This document shows, one piece after another, positions 1 through 11,193 of a stretch of DNA of 64,000 nucleotides; positions within the stretch are counted from its first letter, which is position 1; each line of letters begins with the position of its first letter. The stretch comes from Ypsolopha sequella (Eukaryota; Arthropoda; Insecta; Lepidoptera; Ypsolophidae): assembly GCA_934047225.1 (NCBI GenBank), contig OW203983.1, forward strand, positions 37,506,310 to 37,570,309. Reading direction: 5' to 3'. The translations under genes were made by a program, and so were the position numbers. The notes below the pieces were generated by a model, which saw only the letters and a program-made list of their open reading frames with translations, was not told the origin of the DNA and ran no database searches.

Positions 1-507
1 TGAGTTGGCGAGTCTCCGCCTGCCCATTTCTCCGTGTTGTTAAAATAGGTCAGGCAGGTGCTATAGTTCCTTCCTTAGTCCCAGATACCCAGGCCACTAG
101 CACCTAAACCCTATAGTCTAGTTTCCTTTGTTTTTTTTCCTTACAATAGTCCTACACTGACCCGGGGGGCGGGGGGTGTCCTTCGACTTCTAATAAATAG
201 TTAAATTATAAATCGTTTTTTTTTTTTCAAAAAAAACCAAAAAACCAAATTCAAACAAATTTTATATATGTTATCGGCCATACCCGATTTTAGGACTAAC
301 TCGTTTTTTCGCCTAGGCGAAAGTAGTTTTTGGTTGTCATGAAAAAATAACCTAGCGGCTCTTTTCTGTGCTGCAAGACTTCCGAAAACCTAGTTCGGCC
401 TAAGCCAAACTAGTTTGTCCTAAAATTGGGTTTAGCCGGTAACATATGTCACAAGAAACCAACTAAATCCCGAGATCGATACTCGAGAGAAAATCAATTA
501 ATAGAGG
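1..507. other. Gene-free left edge
   Basis: AT-rich sequence with homopolymer runs (G-run near 164-176, T and A runs near 216-245). No convincing exon, RNA gene or terminal repeat was found. The short ORF starting at 426 runs into the hAT-type element that begins at 516 and has no coding character. Confidence 0.5.
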
Positions 508-515
508 GTTACAGT

Positions 516-1134
516 CAGTGGCGTATTTTAAGATTTAGCGCCCTGGGCGGCTATTCTGGCAATATTTTTCACAAACAATATCAATCATTCGACTTTTATT
601 TATTGTGTGATAAATACCATGCGATATAAAGTTAAATGACTAAAACTTTGTCTAATAAAGACTACAAAATGTAAGGAACACAAACTAGAGAAACTCGATA
701 CACATTCTTAGAAAACCAGTTTTAATATCACATGTTATCTGCTTTCGAAATTTTTCCGCACGTGCCAGCGTCGCGTCGCCGTCCGGGCCTGTAAGGTTTG
801 CTGCCCCATAAAATAACGAGAAAAAAGCAAAAATAAATCAGTTATTTAAATAAAATGAAATCCATCAGTGTGTTGATGTGGGCTAAGAATGGTGATAATG
901 AATGAAAAAAAAAACTAAAAAGGCCATGTAAACACCATTTTTTCAATATTTACATTTTTCTAATGGCCAAATTAGTTACAAAATTCTTCAATGACACTGT
1001 CATATTTAACGGATTTTGTCAGTCAGCTTCTATAAGTATTAAGAATAGCTAATTCTTAATTGCTTGTGCCGCCCCTCGCCGCCTACCGCCCCGGGGGTCA
1101 TGGCCCTTTTGGCCCTAGGGTAAATACGCCACTG
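516..1134. mobile_element. Non-autonomous hAT-type element, copy 1
   Basis: A 619-bp element with imperfect terminal inverted repeats starting CAGTGGCGTA and ending TACGCCACTG. It is flanked by an 8-bp duplication with one mismatch (GTTACAGT at 508-515, GTTACAGA at 1135-1142). A CAG start with an 8-bp target duplication is typical of the hAT superfamily, and CAGTGGCG resembles Tip100/Zaphod-type ends. No transposase frame is present. A related copy in the opposite orientation lies at 17141-17716; both share a motif around CAACACAC near the middle. Confidence 0.8.
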
Positions 1135-1164
1135 GTTACAGAAGATTAGTACCTATACATTACT

Positions 1165-1820
1165 GCAGAGACCAGTAAGTGAGCTCTCCTGGACTGTACA
1201 CAACAGTTGGGTTTGGTATATATAGTCAGTCAGTTTTAATTTCCCTCTTTCTAATTCTGTGAATCAAGGCAAGAAGACTGAGCAAATAGACAAGAAAACG
1301 ATGCTTTGTTTTTTAGCTAGTATACTATACAGCATACTTACAAAAACACAACATAGAGAGAAATTAAAACTGACTGACTATATTACCAAACCCAACAGTC
1401 CAGGAGAGCTCACTTACTAGTCTCTGCAGTAATGTATACTATACAGCATACTTACAAAAACACAACATAGAGAGAAATTAAAACTGACTGACTATATTAC
1501 CAAACCCAACAGTCCAGGAGAGCTCACTTACTAGTCTCTGCAGTAATGTATACTATACAGCATACTTACAAAAACACAACATAGAGAGAAATTAAAACTG
1601 ACTGACTATATTACCAAACCCAACAGTCCAGGAGAGCTCACTTACTAGTCTCTGCAGTAATGTATACTATACAGCATACTTACAAAAAAACAAAACATAG
1701 TGGTCTTGCCTATTTGCTCAGTGTTCTTGCATATTTGCTCAGTGTTCTTGCGTTGATTCACAGAATTATAATGAGGGAAATTAAAATGACTGACTATATA
1801 TACCAAACCCAACTGTTGAC
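1165..1820. repeat. 117-bp tandem triplication inside a terminal-inverted-repeat element
   Basis: Outer inverted arms (about 1202-1300 and 1710-1815) begin ACAGTTGGGTTTGGTATATA and its complement. Between them a 117-bp unit (TATACTATACAGCATACTTAC and following) is repeated in direct orientation at about 1319, 1435, 1552 and, partly, 1669. Each unit contains the flank-plus-end junction (CAGTCCAGGAGAGCTCACTT) in inverted orientation relative to 1165-1200. The array therefore looks like a rearranged insertion, not a simple satellite. No gene. Confidence 0.7.
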
Positions 1821-1926
1821 AAAACAAAAATGGTTATTTCTCACTCCCAGGCTTATTAGAAGGAAATGGAAGCATAACAGATTTTTTTTACGGATGTCCC
1901 TGAATACACAGCTTTTATTGTGTACC

Positions 1927-2600
1927 GTAAACTGGGGTAACTGGGGTTACTTTCAAATGACGGGGCAACATTGGTGATAACAAGAAATATTTTGGTTTTA
2001 TTAAAAATCTCTGCGAAAACGGAACACAACCAAAAACTTTTTTCTGTGTGTGCAACATTGACCATTCCGCCATTTAGTCAGCTGGTGAAAGTGCGCGTGC
2101 CTTGTTTCCCAGTGTAGAAAAAAGGATTTAAGTTATACCCTTCCTGGAGGTAAAAAAACTTTACCTTGATTACGTCTATTTTGCTGCCCTAACCCTGACC
2201 AACACGAAGACGATACTTGTTTGCCTTAAAACTAACATTACTGGGTACTTATATGAGATTGTTTTTTTTCTCCTGCTATTTTAAATTTTTAGGTTAGAGT
2301 TTATTTTATTCCCGGGGATACATTGATTTTTTTTCTTGGAATATGTTCAATTTTCGTGTGTCTTTGATAATCAATTATAAAAATGGGGGTTATCAAAGTA
2401 ACCCCGTTCCAAGTATAAATTTGATAAGCCAGTTTTTTGTATTATACTCGAAATTTATTCAGTCAATTTTTTTATGTTTCCGATTTTTTACCTACACAAA
2501 AACCGATATTCCAGTTTTTTTCTTTTATTTTTTTTTATCGGAAATGAAGGAGATACTTTACCTTTTATCCTAAAATTCAATCAAAGTAACCCCAGTTTAC
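1927..2600. mobile_element. TIR element with GTAAACTGGGGT ends
   Basis: The left end reads GTAAACTGGGG and the right end CCCCAGTTTAC, and both carry inward GGGGTTACTTT-type repeats (also near 2390). About 674 bp, with no coding frame of note. Probably a non-autonomous DNA transposon. The superfamily cannot be told because no clean target duplication was seen. Confidence 0.5.
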
Positions 2601-3825
2601 ATTTTTATCAAACAAGACTGTAATACGGAAGATGTGAAAGTGGAAAAAATAAGAACAAAAACTGAACGGGATTATGCATAATAAATAAGAAGAGTGCCTG
2701 ATAGTTCCTGAGTTACGACAAATTGTGTGACAGAAGGTCTGGCCGGTTAAGGTTAAACACTAGTGCCTGATTCTAAGTTTCCTGTCAATAGATGGCGCTG
2801 CGGTACTATAATTACTATAATTTGGTTTTTGTATTTAAAAATAGTAAACAAACAAAATATTTCGCTCCGTTGTATGATGCGACAGTTTTAATGTTTTAAT
2901 TATTTTATAAAGGCAGAATTGTGTCATTTTCTGTTGTATGTTTCTACATCGGGCCCAAACAATCTTAAAATTTGCTGTTTTGTCGTAGCTATGCACGCAC
3001 ACATACACAATGAAATTATATATAAACTAATTGTTAATTTCAAAGCGCTGTGTAGAGATTGATTGGTCTAATGGTTACACCTGTGGAATTTCGATCTGCT
3101 CGAGCAAGGATCGATCCCACATCACTACAAATGTTTTCTTTTTCCATTTTTGTGAAATATTTCAAAATTACCTACTTGTTTTTTTATTTGATCCATCAAA
3201 ATGATTATTTTCCATCAAATTCAAGAAAATTATTCGATGATGTGACTTTCTGAAGAATCATGTAAGGTGTACTTACAATTACATCCTTTCAAGCAAACTA
3301 CTTTTAGATTGGAAAAAACATTGAATTATGGGAGAAACCCGCGAATTGAGAGAGATGATGTACCAAACTTTTTTTTTTAATTCATAATATTTACAGGTAA
3401 TAAACAAATTATTTTACATAAATAATGCTGTTGATATATGCAATGATATAAGCATAATAAGAGTATAATCACATTTTTAACCATTATAAAATCATACAAA
3501 AATAAAAAAGCTCTAATGAAGCTCTAATAAATTTTACGAACGAATGCTGCAATTTCTTAAAAAATGCTAAATAAACTAGCGCCATCTGTTAGAACCTATC
3601 ATAACTTCGTCGTAACTGGGACGACTCCATCTCGCTAAATAAGGTGACTGATTGATATTTGAGTAGCCAAATTCATACTGGAGACTCTCGGGGTTGTTCT
3701 TGAACAACATAAACATAACATAATGCACTCTAATTTTCATAATACAATGCGTAAAAGTACATAGACCGGATTGTAAGTAATCAGTATTACGGATCAATAT
3801 CATATGCGAAATTAAAAAAAAAAGT
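2601..3825. other. Intergenic, degenerate repeats
   Basis: No exon or RNA gene is supported. The tract includes AT-rich sequence and, at about 3635-3690, a diverged relative of the foldback family (an AAGGTGACT then CCAAATTCATACTGGAG motif pair) that is intact at 16.9, 40.9, 44.5 and 47.0 kb. Confidence 0.5.
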
Positions 3826-3827
3826 TC

Positions 3828-4372
3828 GTGGCGGTATCTAGGGGCAGAAAGAACGCTGTGCTCTCAGTCTTGCTTGAGATCAATATTCCGTTCAAGACAA
3901 TTAGACAAATGGGCCAACTAATAATCGCCTCTGTCAAAAGGTAATAAAGTCTTCGCCATTCGTCTAATTAGTTTAGACGTTAGTAGATTCAATCCCCGGT
4001 CGGGCGACATATATGTATGTGCATAGTATTTGTTCTTACTTACCACTTGCTGAACGGTGAAGGAAAACACTGTGAGGTAAACCGGCATGCCCTCAAACAT
4101 GTGTTTTTGTCCCCGAAATACGGCAATATCTTTAAACTGCCCAAGCTAATGAGACGAATAGACTTTATTGCCTTGTTACAGAGGTGATTATTGGTTGGCC
4201 AGTTCATCTAATTGTTTTGGAGAGTATGTGTCTATCTATATACTTAAAAGTATAAAATAATGTTCGATGAAATGCGGGTATACCGAGTGTGTTCTGTGAT
4301 TTGCAATTCATAGTTCACACTCGGGAACACCTCTGACACCCCCTCGGGGATTCATGTCGTGACGATATGTTG
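3828..4372 (+). mobile_element. tRNA-derived SINE split by an inverted-repeat element
   Basis: The 5' tRNA-like part (about 3828-3880) matches the head of the intact copy at 30763. The B-box part (GATTCAATCCCCGGT, about 3985) and the body with TTACCACTTGCTGAACGGTG follow, ending near GTCGTGACGATAT. Two foreign blocks, about 3881-3984 and 4141-4235, are inverted copies of each other (AATCGCCTCTGT against ACAGAGGTGATT). They interrupt the SINE at two points. Not translated. Confidence 0.6.
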
Positions 4373-4424
4373 TTGTTGTATACATCGCTGAAGTTACCGG
4401 GTCTTCATTATGAATTTGCCTGTA

Positions 4425-4800
4425 TAATAAGGTGAATAGGTGACTTTGTTTTATATGACCAAATGCATACTGGAGACTTTATAAGTGATCAGATCAGTAA
4501 CAAGGTTCGATTACTTACCCTACTTTCTGTGAAATACAGAAAATACAATTTAGGCTTTATATACTGAGTCGGGGACTCGGGAGTACTCGGAACTCGGGGT
4601 AGACCATGAATTTGTATAGGAAAACAAAAAATATTTTTCGTATTTCGTAAAACGGGTCATTGAACCTTGATCTTGACGACTTATCGTGTCTCCAACAGCG
4701 ATATGAATAAAAAAAATACCTATGTACTTTACATCACTGGTCTCCAATATGAATTTGGTCATATAAATCATAGTTACTTTATATATATTTATAATATAAA
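4425..4800. repeat. Diverged foldback-family copy
   Basis: Begins AAGGTGAATAGGTGACTT and carries GACCAAATGCATACTGGAG near the left and its approximate complement (CTCCAATATGAATTTGGTC) near the right, so it is a decayed long-inverted-repeat element related to the intact copies at 16.9, 40.9, 44.5 and 47.0 kb. Confidence 0.45.
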
Positions 4801-5239
4801 ATAATATATAAATTAATACTCGAGGCTTGGTAAGTAAGTAATCAGTATGACGAATTTCGAAAAATAAAATGTTAGTAGGGATTCGGTCTGTGTAGGGTCC
4901 GTGCTGAAAGATAGTAACTAACTACCTACCTACTTACTTACTAGCCAAAATGTGGTACCTAAAACCTTTGAATCGGAAACAAAAACGAACAAACGTAGCG
5001 AAAGCGTACGAAGTTAGTGTTGCCATACTCATACTCATTTATTGGTAAAAAACAAACTTATTAATCGAAAAACTTATTAATCTGACTGACATAAAAATTC
5101 TGTACCATAGAAACAATATTTATACGAGTAAATAACTATGAAATCTATCAAGATTAGCGATTATTTTTAACAAAAAAACTGAAAATAATATTGAAAATTC
5201 TACATTCAGGTACAACAAGGATAATTAAAGTCCCTACCT

Positions 5240-5550
5240 CTATGAAGCGTCCGAATCTCTTCCAAAACTTTTAGCGCTAAATAAAAAAACCTCCGTACAA
5301 ACTCGTTTCTCCGTACATAACTGGTCCAATCTGTTTTCTGTAAATGTTCCTAAATCCCTACAAGTACAGATAAATCTATGTTTATGGCAACACAGAGTCG
5401 TCGCCGGCCGCGCGTGCCGTCCCTTTGATATTTGCCGACATTGCTCAATAATGGCGGCTTGAATGAAAGACGATTGTCCCTGCTGCATGTAACCAGGCTC
5501 ACCGCTACCTATTTGAACACCCGTGTGGATACCGATTTGCCGCCCTGTTT
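5240..5550 (-). CDS. Exon-like open frame of unknown identity
   Basis: A minus-strand frame of about 100 codons ends at a TAG at 5240. It is locally GC- and CpG-rich (GCCGGCCGCGCG near 5403) in otherwise AT-rich DNA. The N-terminal part of the frame, GVQIGSGEPGYMQQGQSSF, then QAAIIEQCRQ, has non-repetitive, protein-like composition. An ATG inside it (MQQGQSS...) could begin an 82-residue peptide. No clear splice donor was found and no family was recognised. It could be a first or orphan exon, or chance openness in a CpG-rich patch. Confidence 0.25.
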
Positions 5551-5620
5551 ATCTGCGAATACCCTTCTCCCTGTTACGATATACCTAGGATATAAATGCG
5601 AAATAAAGCGTGATAAGTAA

Positions 5621-7184
5621 GTATTTATCCTGATGAGAGAATACCTAGTGAACGTTATTTTCAGCTAGGAACGAAAAGCGTTCGTTTAGGACGCAAGAAG
5701 CCGGAAGTACTAATCTCCGAGGATAACGTCACTTTTTGTGTTTTTTTTATTTTATTTTATTTATTCATAAAATAAAGCCAAAGCCGAAAACGGAAAAGAG
5801 TTGAATAAACGTGGGCGGAGCTACGGGCAAAAGGCTAGTGATCAAATAAAATATAAATCACAATAATAGATTATTTTGCAAAGATTGCAGGAAAAATGTA
5901 GCGGTAAAGAAATTCACAAAAAACATTTTTTCTTTTATAACCTATATTTTTTTTATTATTTAAAAACTTAGCCGCGGTTTTTTTTCTTTTGTAAATATAA
6001 TTGGTAGGTATGTACTTGCAATCAATTCTTTTTTTTGTCTTCATAATCAGTTACTGGCAAAACTTTAACTACCTACCTACTATTTTCAATACGGAACCCT
6101 AGGTACACGAGTCTGACCTGCACATGACCGTTTTTTTAAGGTTCATTATTTCATCACGAAAAACTGAACCCTTATATGTAAAATCACTTTGTTGTTCATC
6201 TGTCGGTTTTTAATTAGGCACGAACAGCGCCTGGGCACGAAGGAATTTATTTTGGCACAAGTGAAGGAATAAATCCAATAAATAATTTTTATTTATATTT
6301 ACAATTCTGGAATCAATAATAATAGACAAAACAAAAACAAAATAAATACATGTGACAGGAATCGAACTCTGAACCTTATGATTTGTAGTCAGACAGTATA
6401 AAACTTATGCTATTGAAGTATTTTATATTGGTGTGAAATTTAAGTACAATTTAGTACGCAATCTAATCATGCGAAACCGCCATGTAGTTAAACCGCACAC
6501 ACGTAAAGCATATTCACACACATCTAACAGTTTTATAGTATGACATCCACAACTACACACGTAAAATGATGGACATTTAACTGAACTTTAAAAGCTAAAA
6601 TAACCCAATTATTGTTGTAAAATATAACTTTTATTTAAATTCGCGACATTCTTGTATTAAAATGTAATAAAATACAGTGATAAATACAAGCTAAAGTTTG
6701 TACTTCAGCTGATCTTGGTTAATTAATTTTGTATGGAAATTGGCACTACCGTTTAACCTTAACGTAGAATTAGCTGAATTTATTTGGTTTCGCAAAGAAA
6801 GGGCTAGCAACAGTGCCGGATTAGCTTATAAGCAAATTAAGCAATTGCTTAGGGCATCACGTCTCGGGGGGCACCAAAAACAGCACCGTAAAAATATTTT
6901 CTAGCACAAGAAAGGTAAGGCTTATTGAAAATCCGCGCGTAATAAAATAAATTGACTATAGTAATGAGATGTCGTTGCATTGATACATAAGCCCACGTTA
7001 ATTTGCAAATCTTCTGAATAGTCAGATATTAAAAACGAACGAAAAGGGAGGCCCGAGGCTTCATCAATATTGAACATTGAGGCAGATGTGCATATATAGA
7101 AACGTTCGTATTATTTAACACGTTCACGTTCGTGAATTTGCTGTACACATCGAATAGCCGCAAGTCGCATTTCATTAAATAATG
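5621..7184. other. Intergenic, transposon tails
   Basis: Contains a short dispersed tail (GCCGAAAACGGA to GGGCAAAAGGCTAGT, about 5775-5842) that recurs near 56335-56393. At 6809 there is a CAGTGCCGGATTAGC start resembling a hAT end without a matching partner. No exon or RNA gene is supported. Confidence 0.45.
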
Positions 7185-7480
7185 AAAAATCCGGCCAAGT
7201 GCGAGTCGGACTCGCGCACGAAGGGTTCCGCACCATTATCTATAATAATACAGATCGCGCCAAACTTCTAGTCCGCTCGGAAGTTGCTCTTCCCAAGAAC
7301 GGCCCATACATTTTGTTACTGCTGATGCGAATCGCCCCGTGTTTAGAGAGGACTAAAAGTTTGGCGCGATCTGTACTCGTTAACTTGTAAAGCCTACTTA
7401 GCTGTGATAGTTTTCCTTTTAATTTCGTTATGTATACTACTGCCTTGATTTTTTTTACGTCTCCAAATACTGCCGTTTCG
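7185..7480. repeat. Dispersed GGGTTCCG-type repeat with nested 124-bp palindromic MITE
   Basis: Sequence around AAGTGCGAGTCGGACTCGCG is a repeat motif seen elsewhere in the window. Nested inside, 7251-7374 is a near-palindrome starting CAGATCGCGCCAAACTT and ending in its complement, flanked by TA on both sides. This fits a Tc1/mariner-type MITE. The right-hand 95 bp (7377-7470) reappear in reverse complement at about 48945-49020, next to a 57-bp version of the same palindrome. Confidence 0.6.
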
Positions 7481-8447
7481 CCGGCAGGGGGGGGGACACT
7501 TGACTCTAACAAAAATTAATACTTTTAAACTTAATATTTCACAAACGGAACCCTCGATCGAAAAATGGTCTTCTCACACCCCCAATATTTTTAAATTACC
7601 TATCCAACGACACCCCACACTATAGGACAGATGAGAAAAAATCATCCCCACTTTACGTGTAGGGGAGGTACCTAAAACAAAATCTTTTTCATAATTTTAC
7701 TGTACCACTTTGTCGGCGTGATAAATGTACTCCCATGCCAAAGTACAGCTTTCTAGTACGAATAGTCTCTAAGCTAAGCCGCGGATAGACAGACAGACAG
7801 ACGTACATGGCGAAACCACGTATGGTATGGTATGTTTTGGTTGTTATTATAAATCCACTTATCTATTCCGTGCATTATTCTAAGAAAAGTATTATATTCT
7901 TTGTTCGAAATGATCGATATCTTTGTAATAAATACGTAACATTTTTGAAAAACCGATACTGATTTACTAGTGGATAGTGAGCACCATAGGTGTGGATTGC
8001 GTAAATTCGTAGGACATGAATAATTGTACACATGCACCATCGAAATAATAAAAACAAAAAAAAACATATTTATAATATTATTATTATTGTATAATAATTA
8101 TAATTAATAAATTAAATACATGTACATTCATGATTTTTTTATCAGAATTTTATTTTGAAACCACCGATATCTATAGATATCTAATCACTTATCAGATATA
8201 TTTTGTTTTGTTTGAGCTCGTTTTTCCCTGAACGGTGTGTGTATTCGTATGTACAGATAAATACAGAAAACTATTTTGAAAGGATCCGTATAATTATTGC
8301 CTTTCCCGTTTCTGTCTGTCTCCCGGACTCTACATTTTTGAAAGAAAGAATTGAGATTGAAATAATCCAGATTCTTCTATTTCTCATTTTTTAGTTTTTC
8401 TCTTCTACACTTGCTTACTCTTCAAAAATATTTAATCAATAATGAAA
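7481..8447. other. Intergenic, no gene seen
   Basis: Contains a G-run (about 7487-7495), a CAGACAGACAGACG run near 7788-7803, and AT-rich DNA. No splice-bounded exon or RNA gene was found. Confidence 0.45.
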
Positions 8448-8760
8448 GCGGCGGTAGCTCAGCGGTAGAAAGCTGACCTCTCAAGGTGGTCTGGAAGAAA
8501 TCGTTATAAGTGACACATTGACCGCACATTGTTACTTTCTTTCATAAGTTTGTTCTTTTACCGGATTTATTTATTTTGGTGTACAATAAAGAGTATTTGT
8601 CTTGTCTTGTCTCTCAATCTCAAGATCCAGGTTCGATCCCTGGTCAATGAAGTTTTCGGAATTTATATTCATAGTATTTGTTCTTACTTACCACTTGCTG
8701 GACGGTGAACGAAAACATCGTTATGAAACCTGCATACCCTAAAAAGTGTATTTGTGCCGA
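8448..8760 (+). mobile_element. tRNA-derived SINE carrying a nested LINE-tail insertion
   Basis: The A-box region GCGGCGGTAGCTCAGCGGTAG is at the start and the B-box GGTTCGATCCC at about 8630, followed by the family body (CTTACCACTTGCTGGACGGTG). The SINE is interrupted by a 126-bp insert at 8485-8610 that ends GTACAATAAAGAGTATTTGT plus a CTTGT repeat, like a non-LTR 3' tail. The insert is flanked by a 7-bp duplication CTCTCAA (8478-8484 and 8611-8617), so the insertion order is clear. Confidence 0.75.
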
Positions 8761-8764
8761 AATC

Positions 8765-9357
8765 GGTGGATCAAGCCTTTGGTAAGAGACCACGTCTCAG
8801 CGCCGTACGTCACTGCGGTACTGGCGACGTAAATATGTGACGCAACTTCCCGAATGCTGCCCACCCCAAGCATATTCTTCTGTCAGCCTCGGTGTCGAAG
8901 TTGTCTTTATACCGCTGGATAGCTTGACCCAGGTAAACATATTTTTGAACTACTTCGATGCTGACATTGTCGACCGTTACTGGCCTTTGGATGACATGAC
9001 AGTTGAACATGACCTTAGTCTTATCCAAGTTCATCCGCAGGCCCACTCGTCTGGAAGAATCACTTAGGCTGCGCATAATTTCCTCCAGTTCTTGGCAAAG
9101 CGAAGATGTGAAATGTACTCTCCGTTCACATTTATGCCTCGACCATGCTCCAGTGTTTTAAAGACGTCCTCCAGCGCGGCGGTAAACAGTTTTGGGGAAA
9201 TAACATCCCCCTGTCTCACGCCGCGCTCAAGGCGTATCGGTCTTGTTAATACACCCTGTACTTGGACGGACATAGAAGCGGAGTCATGCAGCCATTTCAG
9301 CATCTCCACGTAACGCGTTGTAGTAGTAACAATATAAGGAAATATCTTGAAAGCCAC
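8765..9357 (-). pseudogene. LINE reverse transcriptase fragment lacking the YADD-type box
   Basis: The upper part of the frame reads RGVRQGDVISPKLFTAALED, the conserved RGxxQG/SP motif (domain 4) of non-LTR reverse transcriptases, and runs to ...YISHLRFA. The next lines of the protein should hold the catalytic F/YADD motif. Instead the sequence jumps directly, with a frame change near 9095, into the downstream segment QELEEIMRSLSDSSRRVGLR then MNLDKTKVMFN. A second frameshift near 8815 restores TYGAETWSLT. The catalytic aspartates are therefore deleted and the copy is dead. The motif order suggests an RTE-like or CR1-like LINE. Confidence 0.85.
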
Positions 9358-9387
9358 GATGCGAATTTCGCCCTATTTGAGTTAGGC

Positions 9388-9432
9388 ACAGACTTTCAAT
9401 TGAATGCTGAATTTCAATTGAAAGTCTGTGGA
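9388..9432. repeat. Short perfect hairpin
   Basis: CACAGACTTTCAATTGAA is followed after about 8 bases by TTCAATTGAAAGTCTGTG, giving 18-bp perfect arms. Function unknown; probably the end of a small foldback element. Confidence 0.7.
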
Positions 9433-9564
9433 ATCAGGTCACAATACATCCTGTTTTCTTTCTTTTCAGCGTAATACTAAAAAGTGATAAAATAAATAAA
9501 AAATTTCGAGGTGATTTATGACAATGAAAAAAAAAACAGATACTTACTATAAAACTTATGATTA

Positions 9565-9712
9565 TAGCCGATTCTGAAGGCTGAAAACTTGAAATTTTTC
9601 AAAGTAATTTAGCTTCTGTTCCTAACACTTTAGGACTATTTTGCAATTAAGAAAATGTAGTATTGACAGCACTAAAACTAAAATTAAAGCCTTCAGAATC
9701 GGCTTAAAATCT
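9565..9712. mobile_element. Palindromic MITE family B, copy 1
   Basis: Starts AGCCGATTCTGAAGGCT and ends AGCCTTCAGAATCGGCT with internal inverted CTAAAACTAAAATTAAAG-type arms. About 150 bp and non-coding. Other copies lie at 49282-49447 and 51723-51880, and a half copy fused to family C lies near 21255-21310. Confidence 0.7.
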
Positions 9713-9835
9713 CTGTAATTTCGTTGCTCCTGTCTTACAACGTTACAAACCGCCTGTTTTAATTGGCACTGAAACATCGATCTTATTCAAGATTATGTTC
9801 CCTGAAAAATAAAAAATATATAAAAGATCAATTTA

Positions 9836-9935
9836 TAGGGTTCCGTATTCGAAGGACCCTATTACTAAGCCTCCGATTTCTGTCCGTCCATCCGTCTGTC
9901 GAAGGGGTCTACAACTTCAGCCGTAATAGGTAGCC
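9836..9935 (+). repeat. GGGTTCCGTA-type dispersed repeat
   Basis: TATAGGGTTCCGTATTCGAAGGACCC followed by TCCGTCCATCCGTCTGTC. Related starts occur near 10700 (within a minus-strand context), 15012, 37796 and 49145. Non-coding transposon-derived sequence. Confidence 0.5.
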
Positions 9936-10104
9936 AGTTGAAACTTTCACAGAATACGTGTTACTATAGCTTATATCACAGATTATAATAAAATAAATTT
10001 AAACTCTATAACCAAAAAACCTCGAAAAAGTAGCAATAGGTGAGTTATGATCCGTACTAAGCGGGATCCGCGAGTTCTTCGTCACTCGCTGCCATCTTAG
10101 GGTT

Positions 10105-10574
10105 AGGGGTCGTCCATTAATCACGTGAGGCTCGAAAGGGGGGAGCCCCCTCCCCCCTTTCGAGCCTCACGTCAGTCTTCGGAAAAAATCACCAAATATC
10201 ACTAGGGAGGAGGGGGGGTGTGGTGAGATATCAAATACCCCCTGGGTGTGGTGAGATATCACGTGTATTTATTTTTTCTTTGAACGCGCAATTGTTAAAC
10301 CGAAAAATCTTGACTCGACGTTGCTAATCAATTGAAGATATATTTAATTAATATAATTAAATTATATTATATAATATTTTATATAATTAAATTTAAAGAT
10401 AATATTCTGAATTTTTTAATATATACCAAAAAAATACGCGTGATTTTGGGTATAATTATTAGCCGTTTTAGTAGGGGGGGAGGGGTAGTCTAAAACCTAA
10501 TCATGTATCACCATGGAGGAGTAGGGGGGTTAAAAAGTTGCTAAAAAACATCACATGATTAATGGACGGCCCCT
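10105..10574. mobile_element. TIR element (AGGGGTCGTCCATTAATCA ends) between two direct copies of its flank
   Basis: Inverted ends AGGGGTCGTCCATTAATCACG and its complement bound about 470 bp of non-coding, G-run-containing DNA. The sequence on the left (10042-10100, GAGTTATGATCCGTACTAAGC...) is repeated in direct orientation immediately to the right (about 10580-10638). The insertion and the flank duplication may be one event or two. Confidence 0.65.
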
Positions 10575-11049
10575 AGACGAGTTATGATCCGTACTAAGCG
10601 GGAGCCGCGAATTTTTCGTCACGCGCTGCCATCTTAGCGGCTTGTTTGTGTCGCCTAAATGTTGCTATGACATCTATATTGTTGTAATTTACCATGTTTT
10701 TAGGGTTCCGTATCCATATTCTGTAGTGGTACGAAACCCTTTGTGCGCGAGTCCGACTTGCATATATTATAGCCAAATAATTTTCTCTCAAAAGAACTAA
10801 TCATGCCGAGAAAAAAATCACCTGACCATAAAAGCATTTGACCGCGACTGTACTTGGCTATTTATTGCCTTGACATCATTTTCCTCGCTTAGTCAGACTT
10901 CGCGCTTTTTACCCGATAACCGTTACTTTAGTTATCATTAATATAAAAAAATACTTATGTATTGTATACATAAAATAAAATAAGATATATACTCAACCTG
11001 GGAAATAACAATTAAAAGTGAACTTAAATAGACTAGCATAAGAGTCAAA

Positions 11050-11193
11050 ATGTGTTGCTCGTGTAGCTGCAACTGTGGCGCTTGTGGAAGGTGCCTAAGA
11101 TGTCTTGTTGGGATCACTTTATGTGTGTTCCTGTTGAAAATGTGTGGAGTGGAGGTCGACAATGACTGCTGCGGCTGTGGTGATGAAGAATGA
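11050..11193 (+). CDS. Cysteine-rich micropeptide 1 (47 aa)
   Basis: ATG at 11050 in good context (GTCAAAATG, A at -3) and TGA at 11191. The 47 residues contain 12 cysteines. They start MCCSCSCNCGACGRCLRC, go through a hydrophobic segment of about 14 residues (LVGITLCVFLLK), reach the shared MCG motif, and end in an acidic, Cys-containing tail (DCCGCGDEE). The layout resembles cysteine-rich transmembrane (CYSTM-like) small proteins, probably membrane-associated or palmitoylated, but no named family is claimed. The region from CLV to MCG aligns without gaps to the two ORFs at 11910 and 12415. An AATAAA lies about 115 bases downstream (near 11308). Too short for usual gene finders. Function unknown. 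Confidence 0.55.
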   Translation: MCCSCSCNCGACGRCLRCLVGITLCVFLLKMCGVEVDNDCCGCGDEE

